From assembly GCA_030667035.1 (NCBI GenBank), contig DAOUWQ010000099.1, positions 1-6,059 on the forward strand: a stretch of DNA of 6,059 bases, written 5' to 3'. The notes beneath the pieces are model-generated. The model searched no databases. It saw only the letters and a list, made by a program, of their open reading frames with translations, and was not told the DNA's origin. Made by a program: the position numbers and the translations under genes. The DNA is from Candidatus Heimdallarchaeota archaeon (GTDB lineage Archaea > Asgardarchaeota > Heimdallarchaeia > JABLTI01). This document shows, one piece after another, positions 1 through 5,442 of the stretch (positions within the stretch are counted from its first letter, which is position 1; every line of letters starts with the position of its first letter).

Positions 1-422
1 CCAATCTCTTTGTCTAAATCATCAATTAATTCATCGGAGGCAATAATAAAATCAGCTTGTTTTACAGATAGTTCCATAGCATAAAGAGCTAATTCACCGG
101 CACTATCTAAACTTATCTTCAAAGCTTTTGCGATAATAGTTGGATTTGCTTCAGCTAATTCTTGTATGGTCATATAACCCATTGTTGTTAGTGCTTTATT
201 TATTCCAAGTGGAGGGTCCCCATGAAATTCTCTTTGCACTAGAAGCATATGAGATTTTATTGCAGCAATAAATAGCTGTTCAGCAATTGTAATAGTTGAA
301 CCGATTACATTCATAATTGTTGGGGGTAAAATCTCAATAAGCTCAGGTATTGTATGATAACCCATGGATTTTAAACGGTGCAAATATAGTTGTTTTAACT
401 CTTGCTCTTTATCAACAGGCAT
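1..422 (-). CDS. Tandem helix-hairpin-helix (HhH) protein, partial
   Basis: The 140 visible residues start at an ATG (422-420) and run off the left window edge, so the C-terminus is missing. An in-frame TAG (437-435) lies just upstream and no other start codon intervenes. A GGGAG (431-427) lies 4 nt before the ATG, a close but usable Shine-Dalgarno. Two similar segments are visible. Residues about 17-55 contain MGYHTIPELIEILP and residues about 79-116 contain MGYMTIQELAEANP, each followed by a second helix. This spacing (G-Y-x-T-I-x-E-L-x-E, then a hairpin and an alanine-rich helix) resembles the helix-hairpin-helix fold at the N-terminus of archaeal RadA and in other DNA-binding proteins. 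The family is known for non-specific DNA contacts or protein docking. No catalytic domain is seen in the visible part. The precise function is unknown, and DNA binding is inference. The gene is divergent from the winged-helix gene at 634. Confidence 0.75.
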   Translation of the reverse strand, partial: MPVDKEQELKQLYLHRLKSMGYHTIPELIEILPPTIMNVIGSTITIAEQLFIAAIKSHMLLVQREFHGDPPLGINKALTTMGYMTIQELAEANPTIIAKALKISLDSAGELALYAMELSVKQADFIIASDELIDDLDKEI

Positions 423-454
423 AAGGCTCCCGACCTATAGTGAAGTATTGAAAT

Positions 455-464
455 ATTCATATAT
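455..464 (-). promoter_or_regulatory. Candidate TATA box for the HhH gene
   Basis: Read on the minus strand, GATATATGAA lies about 33-42 nt upstream of the ATG at 422. A start of transcription about 25 nt downstream of it would leave a leader of roughly 10-15 nt holding the GGGAG. The position suits an archaeal TATA box, but the region is AT-rich, so chance matches are easy. Confidence 0.4.
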
Positions 465-591
465 CACAAGTTAATTTGTCTTCATTCATTCTTATTGGTT
501 TTGTTGTAGCAATTTCTTAAAAAAATATTTGAAATAACATTAGAATAGAAATTTCCTTAGAAGAAAATCAAAACAATATGAATGTAAGGCA

Positions 592-600
592 TTATATATT
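592..600 (+). promoter_or_regulatory. TATA box for the winged-helix gene
   Basis: TTATATATT is preceded by a purine-rich stretch (AATGTAAGG, 581-589) that could serve as a BRE. A transcript start about 25 nt downstream falls near 620, just before the GGAAGGTAGG (622-631) ahead of the ATG at 634. The 211-bp region 423-633 between the divergent genes holds the two TATA-like boxes and no other element or RNA gene that I can recognise. Confidence 0.55.
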
Positions 601-619
601 TGAATCAATACTAGTCAAC

Positions 620-637
620 ATGGAAGGTAGGCAATGA
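620..637 (+). other. Five-codon upstream reading frame overlapping the winged-helix start
   Basis: ATG at 620 opens a frame MEGRQ that stops at TGA (635-637), overlapping the gene's ATG (634-636) as ATGA. It lies almost at the predicted transcript start, so it could be a leaderless mini-frame, or chance, since GGAAGGTAGG inside it also serves as the ribosome site. Confidence 0.3.
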
Positions 638-1410
638 ATTTATCCACTGATGATTTTTATAAATTAGAAGCCCCTCCGGCAGTAGAAATTAATGTACGCC
701 CTAATATTCTCTATACGGAAGAATATTCATATCTAACTAAAGATGAACTTGAGGTACTATTTCTATTAGCTACTACTGAAATGTCTGCTGAAGGTATGAC
801 ATCTTTCTCTTTCTCAGGTATTAAAAGGCAGTTAGGAAAACATCAGCAAAAAATCACCAAAGCAATAAATAGATTAGTTTCAAAAGGGCTCATCAGTAAA
901 AACGACACTGGTTATTCGATATCTAACAAGGGTACTTCGATTTTATCTCAAGTAATCAAAGTACAAAATGCAGTGGATATGCATAAAGCAACTGATAGAT
1001 ATCTTGAGCAAAGGATTATTTTTGACTCTACTATTTCTCTCGATGAAATTGCTATTCTTCTAGTAGGCAAATGGTTTGGATCTTTTAGATATATTTCCCA
1101 TACTGAAGGAAAACAGCTTACAGTTCGTTGGCAATTAGTTGATACTAAATCTTCTGCTACATTGAAACTCTTACCTGATGAAGCAATATTAAACATCATT
1201 CCAGATAGTAATGATCTATTACAATTTTCTTATGAACAAGCACTGGAAGATCTTTCACAGTATATTATATCAGTAGCTATGTCTCTTGGGGTTACATCCA
1301 CAATTGAAAGTGAAGGGTGGCAAAGTAGTTCTATCTCAGAATTAGAATATGCACAAAAGCTAACTTCCTGGTTAGGAAATCTTGATGCAGGGTCTCTTTC
1401 CGAAAACTAG
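634..1410 (+). CDS. Winged helix-turn-helix protein, probable transcription regulator
   Basis: A 258-residue protein with a purine-rich ribosome site (622-631) just before the ATG. Residues about 34-100 fit a MarR-like winged helix: helix LTKDELEVLFLLAT, a second helix around FSGIKRQLG (60-68), a recognition helix about 70-83 (HQQKITKAINRLVS), then KGLISK and a short wing ending GYSISNKG. Residues about 131-258 form a separate domain with a GKWFGSFRY segment (about 144-152) followed by alternating strands and a long helix (FSYEQALEDLSQYIISVAMSLG). I do not recognise that domain; it may bind a ligand or mediate dimerisation. No transmembrane segment or signal peptide is seen. The gene lies upstream of the psmB-psmA operon on the same strand but is separated from it by T-tracts and a distinct promoter, so it is probably its own transcript. 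A role in regulating the proteasome genes or itself is only inference. Confidence 0.8.
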   Translation: MNLSTDDFYKLEAPPAVEINVRPNILYTEEYSYLTKDELEVLFLLATTEMSAEGMTSFSFSGIKRQLGKHQQKITKAINRLVSKGLISKNDTGYSISNKGTSILSQVIKVQNAVDMHKATDRYLEQRIIFDSTISLDEIAILLVGKWFGSFRYISHTEGKQLTVRWQLVDTKSSATLKLLPDEAILNIIPDSNDLLQFSYEQALEDLSQYIISVAMSLGVTSTIESEGWQSSSISELEYAQKLTSWLGNLDAGSLSEN

Positions 1411-1473
1411 TTTTTCTTGAATGAGAAGTGCAATTTTATTAAGTTATTTTTGACGGTTTATTATCTTTTTTTT
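1403..1473 (+). terminator. T-rich terminator region after the winged-helix gene
   Basis: The palindrome AAAACTAGTTTT (1403-1414) spans the TAG stop and runs into TTTTTCTT (1411-1418). A second run of eight T lies at 1466-1473. Archaeal RNA polymerase commonly terminates at such U-tracts without a strong hairpin. The tracts separate this gene from the promoter of psmB. Confidence 0.5.
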
Positions 1474-1505
1474 GAAAAAAAATGGACAATATAAGACCTA
1501 GTCAT

Positions 1506-1514
1506 TTTATATAA
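1506..1514 (+). promoter_or_regulatory. TATA box of the psmB-psmA operon
   Basis: TTTATATAA lies about 50 nt upstream of the TTG start of psmB. A transcript start near 1535 gives a leader of about 27 nt that contains the GAGGT (1550-1554). No other strong candidate lies in 1474-1561, though TAATATAG (1529-1536) is weaker and too close to the gene. Confidence 0.55.
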
Positions 1515-1549
1515 TGATATTACAAGTGTAATATAGAATAAAAAAATGT

Positions 1550-1554
1550 GAGGT
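1550..1554 (+). promoter_or_regulatory. Ribosome binding site that supports the TTG start of psmB
   Basis: GAGGT ends 7 nt before the TTG at 1562. This spacing is good and supports initiation at TTG, which also gives a propeptide of plausible length ending in Gly before Thr1. Confidence 0.6.
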
Positions 1555-1561
1555 TGAAAAA

Positions 1562-2209
1562 TTGCAACCAACTAAGAATTTCGAAGAACAACTTGCTAAA
1601 GGAACGACAACCGTTGGAGTAAAATGCAAAGATTGTGCAATCCTTGTAGCTGATATGCGAGCAAGCATGGGAACATTAGTTGCTTCAGATCACGCCAAAA
1701 AAGTTCATGCATTGAATGAATTTTCAGCAATAACCATTGCAGGGTTAGTATCTGATGCTCAATACATCATAGATATTATGCAAGCACAAATTCGACTCTT
1801 TGAGTTGGATCGTAAACGTTTGCCAAAAACTTCTATGATTGCTAATCTAGTGAAGAACATGCTTTACGGTCAATATCGAGCCTATTTCCCATATTACGTC
1901 CAATTAATCATTGGAGGTTGGGATAAAACAGGCCCACACATCTTTTCCTTTGATATGGCAGGGTCCCTATCAGAAGATGACTGGTTTTCATCTGGTTCTG
2001 GATCACCAATAGCTTTTGGTGTTTTAGAAGTATTATACAAAGAAGATATGACCGAAAAAGAAGGTATGAAAGTAGCCCTCAAAGCATTGAAAGCTGCAAT
2101 AAAACGCGACACTGCAACCGGCGATGGTATCCGCGCAGTGGTAATTGATAGCAAAGGATTCAGAGAGCTATCAAAACAAGAAGTAATTGAGCATGGAGGA
2201 GACCTATAA
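1562..2209 (+). CDS. psmB: Proteasome subunit beta (catalytic, 20S core)
   Basis: This 215-residue protein is the proteolytic beta subunit of the archaeal 20S proteasome, which forms the two inner heptameric rings and is an N-terminal nucleophile hydrolase. The start is a TTG with GAGGT (1550-1554) 7 nt upstream; no in-frame ATG or GTG exists before an upstream stop. A 14-residue propeptide ends in KG, and autocleavage would expose Thr15 as Thr1 of TTTVGV. Numbering from Thr1, Asp17 (ADMRAS) and Lys33 (AKK) complete the catalytic group, Gly47 (TIAG) is present, and GSGSP (131-135) and RDTATGDG (168-175) supply the Ser129 and Asp166 equivalents. The usual Ser169 is Thr here, a conservative change. 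Tail residues KGFRELSKQEV match the family. The length is normal for an archaeal beta subunit. It is cotranscribed with psmA, 1 nt downstream. Family assignment is secure; catalytic activity is inferred from the residues. Confidence 0.97.
   Translation: MQPTKNFEEQLAKGTTTVGVKCKDCAILVADMRASMGTLVASDHAKKVHALNEFSAITIAGLVSDAQYIIDIMQAQIRLFELDRKRLPKTSMIANLVKNMLYGQYRAYFPYYVQLIIGGWDKTGPHIFSFDMAGSLSEDDWFSSGSGSPIAFGVLEVLYKEDMTEKEGMKVALKALKAAIKRDTATGDGIRAVVIDSKGFRELSKQEVIEHGGDL
2195..2201 (+). promoter_or_regulatory. Ribosome binding site that sets the psmA start
   Basis: GGAGGAG lies within the last codons of psmB and 9 nt before the ATG at 2211. It decides between that ATG and the in-frame upstream codons TTG (2187) and ATG (2193), which lack such a site and would add eight or six residues not expected at the N-terminus of an alpha subunit. 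Confidence 0.8.
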
Positions 2210-2210
2210 A

Positions 2211-2918
2211 ATGTTTTCACAACCAAGTCAATTCGGATATGACAAAGCAACGGTTATCTTCTCACCTGACGGCAGAATTATCCAAGTAGAGTATGCTCGA
2301 GAAGCAGTCAAAATGGGTAGTACCGCTGTTGGCCTTAAAACAAATAATTGTGTAGTGCTAGCCGGTCAAAAAAGAGCATTTGAACTAATTGAATCAGCTG
2401 ACAAAGTATTCAAAATCGATGAACACATTGCTTCAACCTTTTCTGGATATTCAGCAGATGGCAGAGCTCTTTTACAGCGTGCTCGTGTTGAAGCTCAAAT
2501 TGAAAGAATAACTTATGGAGAAGTTATTGATCCAGAAGTTCTTTCCGAAAAGATAGGCGATTACTTACAATCCTTTACACAATATGGTGGAGTAAGACCT
2601 TTTGGAATCGCTGTTCTGTTTGGCAGTGTATATGAAGGTGATACATTCCTTTACTTTATTGACCCTGGTGGGGCAATCTTCAGTTGTTTAGCAACCGCTA
2701 TTGGTGCTAACGAAGGTGCAGCAAAAGAAGTCTTGAAAGCTGGCTTTAAGAAAACTCTTAGTAATAAAGCAGCTATTAAACTTGCATTAGATGCACTTAA
2801 AGCAGCAGCAGATGAAGAAGAAGGAACCATCACAGCTGAATTGGCTCTAATCGACACCAAAACAAGTAAAGTTCAAATTTTAAGTCAAAAAGATATTGAT
2901 GAGATATTGAAAGCTTAA
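2211..2918 (+). CDS. psmA: Proteasome subunit alpha (20S core outer ring)
   Basis: A 235-residue alpha subunit, which forms the outer heptameric rings of the 20S core, gates substrate entry and docks ATPase activators such as PAN or Cdc48-type rings. The N-terminus reads GYDKATVIFSPDGR then QVEYAREAVKMGSTAVG, the family signature. Aligned by eye to Thermoplasma alpha, Tyr10, Asp11, Pro19 and Tyr28 match the gate-opening cluster (Tyr8, Asp9, Pro17, Tyr26), and Lys65 (SADKV) matches the pocket Lys66 that binds activator C-termini. RARVEAQ, YGGVRPFG and the ATAIGANEGAAKEVL helix are also present. Differences from the usual sequence include YDK for YDR and SGYSADGR where SGLVADAR is common. The start at 2211 is chosen from GGAGGAG at 2195 and homology. 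The stop of psmB lies 1 nt upstream, so translation is probably coupled. It is the last gene of the operon. Confidence 0.97.
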   Translation: MFSQPSQFGYDKATVIFSPDGRIIQVEYAREAVKMGSTAVGLKTNNCVVLAGQKRAFELIESADKVFKIDEHIASTFSGYSADGRALLQRARVEAQIERITYGEVIDPEVLSEKIGDYLQSFTQYGGVRPFGIAVLFGSVYEGDTFLYFIDPGGAIFSCLATAIGANEGAAKEVLKAGFKKTLSNKAAIKLALDALKAAADEEEGTITAELALIDTKTSKVQILSQKDIDEILKA

Positions 2919-2958
2919 ATCCTTTCAATTCTCTATCTTTATTTTTCTAATTTTTTTT
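2906..2958 (+). terminator. Hairpin plus T-rich terminator of the psmB-psmA operon
   Basis: A perfect 8-bp inverted repeat, ATTGAAAG (2906-2913) and CTTTCAAT (2922-2929), has an 8-nt loop containing the psmA stop codon TAA (2916-2918). It is followed by a pyrimidine-rich stretch with TTTATTTTT (2938-2946) and eight T at 2951-2958. The last part overlaps the stop of the convergent HAD gene. The structure resembles an intrinsic terminator; the U-tract alone may suffice in archaea. Confidence 0.65.
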
Positions 2959-3673
2959 AATTTCTATTAATTTTCAAAAGTAATTCAGGCAAATCCTTCA
3001 ATAATGGAATAATAAATGTTGGATTATAATCGGCTAATCTTGCACCATATATTGGACCAAATTCACCTAAAACACTCACCATTCGAACATTAGCTCTTTG
3101 TGCAGCAATAATATCAGTTGGAAGATCACCAATGTAAAGACATTCACTTGATTTCAACCCTAACCCTTTGACTCCTTTAAGTATGCTTTCTGGGTGAGGT
3201 TTAGCTTGTGTACAGTCGTCTCGAGTTATAATAACATCAAAATTATTCAAAGCAGGTATCTTTTTCAAAGCTCTCTCAATGACATTTCTCTCAGCAGAAG
3301 TTACTAACCCCATTTTATATTTGGCTGCTAGTTTTTCTAATGTTTCATTTGCTTGTGGTAAAGGTACAATATTCATTTTGCTTTTATAATACATAACAAC
3401 GCCTGTTATCATAAATTTTAATCTTTGAAAATCATTCAAAGTATTAACATTGCTTATTTCTAGAAATTTCATCAAAGCATATAGTGGACTAACCTTTTCA
3501 CCAGTCAAAATTTGTTTTAAGGTCTGTTCCATAGTTTCAATAACTACTTCACGTTTAATGTCTGGTTTTGCTTTTTTTAATGCCCAGAGATATGGCCATC
3601 CCATTCGAGCCATGAGTGAGGAAATCACACCATCAAAATCAAATAGTATTCCTTGAACTTCTGTTCCCGTCAT
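2957..3673 (-). CDS. HAD-superfamily hydrolase, phosphoglycolate-phosphatase-like
   Basis: This 238-residue cytoplasmic protein has all four haloacid dehalogenase motifs. Motif I is ILFDFDGV with nucleophile Asp12 and acid/base Asp14; motif II is GLVTSA (Thr125 or Ser126); motif III is Lys158 in QAKPHPE; motif IV is IGDLPTD with Asp183 and Asp187 for magnesium. Residues about 18-105 lie between motifs I and II and form a helical cap (C1 type), as in phosphoglycolate phosphatase, beta-phosphoglucomutase and pyrophosphatase PpaX. The probable reaction is dephosphorylation of a small phosphorylated metabolite through an aspartyl-phosphate intermediate; the substrate cannot be read from sequence. 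The ATG at 3673 has a weak AGGA (3686-3683) 9 nt upstream. The gene converges with psmA (38 nt between coding ends) and diverges from the HEAT gene, so it appears monocistronic within this window. Confidence 0.9.
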   Translation of the reverse strand: MTGTEVQGILFDFDGVISSLMARMGWPYLWALKKAKPDIKREVVIETMEQTLKQILTGEKVSPLYALMKFLEISNVNTLNDFQRLKFMITGVVMYYKSKMNIVPLPQANETLEKLAAKYKMGLVTSAERNVIERALKKIPALNNFDVIITRDDCTQAKPHPESILKGVKGLGLKSSECLYIGDLPTDIIAAQRANVRMVSVLGEFGPIYGARLADYNPTFIIPLLKDLPELLLKINRN

Positions 3674-3748
3674 TATAGTTAGTCCTAGTAAATTTCTACG
3701 ATAATGTTAATTGTCGACATTAAAGGTTATTGATGTAGAAGTAATTCA

Positions 3749-3764
3749 TTTTTTTCGAAAAAAA
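3749..3764. repeat. 16-bp perfect palindrome (T7-CG-A7) in a divergent promoter region
   Basis: TTTTTTTCGAAAAAAA is a perfect inverted repeat without spacer, between the divergent HAD and HEAT genes. An 8-bp palindrome TGTCGACA (3712-3719) lies 30 bp away. The 173-bp region 3674-3846 has otherwise only candidate promoter sequence. The palindrome could be an operator, a bent A-tract element, or AT-rich chance; I cannot tell which. Confidence 0.55.
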
Positions 3765-3796
3765 CGATTGAAAGTAGGTATATTCAGAAATATTCA

Positions 3797-3806
3797 TTTA
3801 ATTAAA
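3797..3806 (+). promoter_or_regulatory. Candidate TATA box for the HEAT-repeat gene
   Basis: TTTAATTAAA lies about 40-50 nt upstream of the GTG start, which would allow a leader of about 20-25 nt. AT-richness makes this a modest call. Confidence 0.35.
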
Positions 3807-3846
3807 GAAAGAAATACTTACAAGAATAATAATTATCATTCGGGAT

Positions 3847-4716
3847 GTGAACGATATATTGTCCAAATACGAAAAGACACTGACGGAATATATTGATGAA
3901 TTAGACAGTGACGAAACCAAAGTGCAAATTCAGGCAGCAATAGCTTTAGGAGAATGGGGCAATGATCGTGCAGTATCTCCACTTATTAGAGCTCTCTCTG
4001 CAAAGAATGATGATTTTAGGAGAGAAGCAGCTCGAGCATTAAAAGAGATTGGAAATAAAAGAGCAATTGAACCATTAATTGATGTTGTTTATAATGATCC
4101 TTCCCCTGAAGTACGAGCTGAAGCAGCTTTTGATCTGGGATATTTTTCTCTATCTAGTAAAGAAGCTGATGTGCTTATAGAATCGCTCAATGATAAACAT
4201 TATTTAGTTAGACAAAATATTGCTTTTGCCCTTGGGAAGATTGGAAGAAGAAAGAGTGTAATGCCACTAATAAAACTACTCAAAAAAGAGGAGAACTATA
4301 ATGTAAGAGAGCTGATTGCTTGGGCATTAGGAGAGCTCAAAGATAAAAGAGCAATTCAACCTTTAATTCTTACTTTAGATGATAAACATATTGCAGTTAG
4401 AAGGAATGCTGCTTATGCACTTGGGAGATTAGGTGATCTTTTAGCAGTTAAAGCACTAAAAAATAATCTTCTTCGAGAAGGAGAAGCAAAGGAAATTGCT
4501 TGGGCTTTAAGTAAAATATTAATGAAGCGTCCTGCAGTGAAAATTCTGAAAGAGAGCTATAAGAAGAAGAGAAAAGATAGAATATATGGTGATTGTGTAG
4601 AAATTTGCAGGGTATTATTTGAGATAGATCGTAATAGCGCAGAAGATCTCATTAAAGAAATGCTAAATGACTCAGACTTCGCTCTATATCAGGAAGATAT
4701 CAAAACGATAATTTGA
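3847..4716 (+). CDS. HEAT-repeat protein (PBS-lyase HEAT-like type)
   Basis: A 289-residue all-helical solenoid. About six repeats of roughly 30 residues are visible, each with an alanine-rich first helix, a G-x-x-G/K-D/K-x-R-A turn and a P-L-I-x-x-L second helix: about 22-50 (AAIALGEWGNDRAVSPLI), 55-81 (KRAIEPLI), 86-114, 118-145, 151-177 (KRAIQPLI) and 181-208. Residues about 209-289 are helical and degenerate, possibly a capping region. Such E-Z type repeats occur in phycobilin lyases and in many archaeal proteins, where they act mostly as protein-binding scaffolds. No catalytic residue can be named. The start is a GTG (3847); an ATG two bases earlier is followed at once by TGA, and no other start codon lies downstream of the in-frame stop at 3799. 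The ribosome site is weak (CGGG at 3841-3844). The 3' end converges with the next gene 9 nt away. Partner and role are unknown. Confidence 0.88.
   Translation: MNDILSKYEKTLTEYIDELDSDETKVQIQAAIALGEWGNDRAVSPLIRALSAKNDDFRREAARALKEIGNKRAIEPLIDVVYNDPSPEVRAEAAFDLGYFSLSSKEADVLIESLNDKHYLVRQNIAFALGKIGRRKSVMPLIKLLKKEENYNVRELIAWALGELKDKRAIQPLILTLDDKHIAVRRNAAYALGRLGDLLAVKALKNNLLREGEAKEIAWALSKILMKRPAVKILKESYKKKRKDRIYGDCVEICRVLFEIDRNSAEDLIKEMLNDSDFALYQEDIKTII
4055..4080 (+). repeat. Internal direct repeat in the HEAT gene, copy 1
   Basis: The 26 bases starting ATAAAAGAGCAATT match 4343-4368 at 24 of 26 positions. They encode the turn and second helix of repeat 2 (KRAIEPLI). The copies are 288 bp apart, which is 96 codons or three HEAT units. 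Confidence 0.8.
4343..4368 (+). repeat. Internal direct repeat in the HEAT gene, copy 2
   Basis: Second copy of the element at 4055-4080, differing at two bases and encoding KRAIQPLI in repeat 5. It suggests duplication of a three-repeat block or strong constraint on this turn. Confidence 0.8.
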
Positions 4717-4725
4717 AAAGGATTT

Positions 4726-5442
4726 TTAGGTTTCATCTGCCTCAGTTGACACAATTATGGTTTCTAAAACATCATCCAACAAAGGTCTATCTTGATCGGG
4801 TGGAGGACCTTCAATAGGTTTTGCTGCACCAATTTTGGGCGCTTCACCTAGATCACGTAAACCACCACTTCTTCGAGTACCACTAGTTGCTGGTCCGGTG
4901 GCAGTCCTTGATTGAGAAATTGCTCGAGTAAGTTTTGATTCCAGTTGATCAATCCTTTTAATCAGCTGTATAACCTCTTCATTGCTCATTTCAGAAGTAA
5001 CAGATTTCTTTTGGCCTTTCTGAGCTTTTTCTTCTTTGGGCATTATTTTACTGAACTTCATTCCTAACTCTTCGATTTTTCCAAGTATTTTGTCATTAGC
5101 TTCATCAGATAATTCATATTGAACTGTTTGATTGGATGTTTCTGCTTCGACGGGAACTTGATGTTGAATATCTTCTTTCAAAGTTTGAATAAAAGCATAT
5201 AATTCATCTAATCGCTTAGAAGTATTAGGATCAGTTGTAGTGAGCGTTTCAGAATATTTGGGTGGAGGACTTTTATCAGATGCAGAACCAAAATGCTGTT
5301 TATGTAGTTCAGAAATAGCCATAGTTACAACTTCAATAGCAGATGGATATTCAGTTAAAAGATCTTCAATTTGACCTTTAGTGTCAGAATCGTACACATA
5401 TTCCAAATTGAATCTTGGTCCTGTGATTTTTTTACCACTCAA
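4726..5442 (-). CDS. Uncharacterised coiled-coil protein with ribbon-helix-helix-like N-terminus
   Basis: I do not recognise this 238-residue protein. Residues about 11-51 read as a strand (FNLEYVY), a helix (DTKGQIEDLLTEY), a turn and a second helix (AIEVVTMAISELHKQHF), the order and length of a ribbon-helix-helix dimer. Residues about 52-75 are Ser/Thr/Pro-rich and probably disordered. Two amphipathic stretches follow, about 76-94 and 111-132, then a Lys-rich linker and a heptad-like helix about 153-176 (NEEVIQLIKRIDQLESKLTRAI). Residues 177-218 are Gly/Pro/Arg-rich, ending in PIEGPPPDQDRP, and the acidic tail holds LLDDVLETIIVS. No transmembrane segment or catalytic motif is seen. The start is a TTG at 5442 with GGAG (5456-5453) 10 nt upstream; the in-frame TGA at 5460-5458 bars an earlier start. 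It is convergent with the HEAT gene. DNA binding is a guess from the fold pattern only. Confidence 0.75.
   Translation of the reverse strand: MSGKKITGPRFNLEYVYDSDTKGQIEDLLTEYPSAIEVVTMAISELHKQHFGSASDKSPPPKYSETLTTTDPNTSKRLDELYAFIQTLKEDIQHQVPVEAETSNQTVQYELSDEANDKILGKIEELGMKFSKIMPKEEKAQKGQKKSVTSEMSNEEVIQLIKRIDQLESKLTRAISQSRTATGPATSGTRRSGGLRDLGEAPKIGAAKPIEGPPPDQDRPLLDDVLETIIVSTEADET

Noticed and set aside
948..1199. Minus-strand open frame inside the winged-helix gene
   Set aside because: Antisense shadow of a clear coding gene, with no recognisable domain.
2187..2210. Upstream start codons for psmA (TTG 2187, ATG 2193)
   Set aside because: They would extend the protein by 8 or 6 residues inside psmB, while GGAGGAG and the alpha family N-terminus point to ATG 2211.
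1894..2250. Minus-strand open frame across the psmB-psmA junction
   Set aside because: Antisense to two certain proteasome genes; Ser/Pro-rich translation typical of a shadow frame.
2651..2860. Minus-strand open frame inside psmA
   Set aside because: Antisense shadow; low-complexity Ala/Ser translation.
3450..3656. Plus-strand open frame inside the HAD gene
   Set aside because: Antisense shadow of a gene with all four HAD motifs.
3711..3896. A 61-codon plus-strand open frame starting with TTG
   Set aside because: It covers the palindromic AT-rich promoter region and overlaps the start of the HEAT gene in another frame; its composition (runs of Lys, Arg, Asn) is that of translated intergenic DNA and it has no ribosome site.
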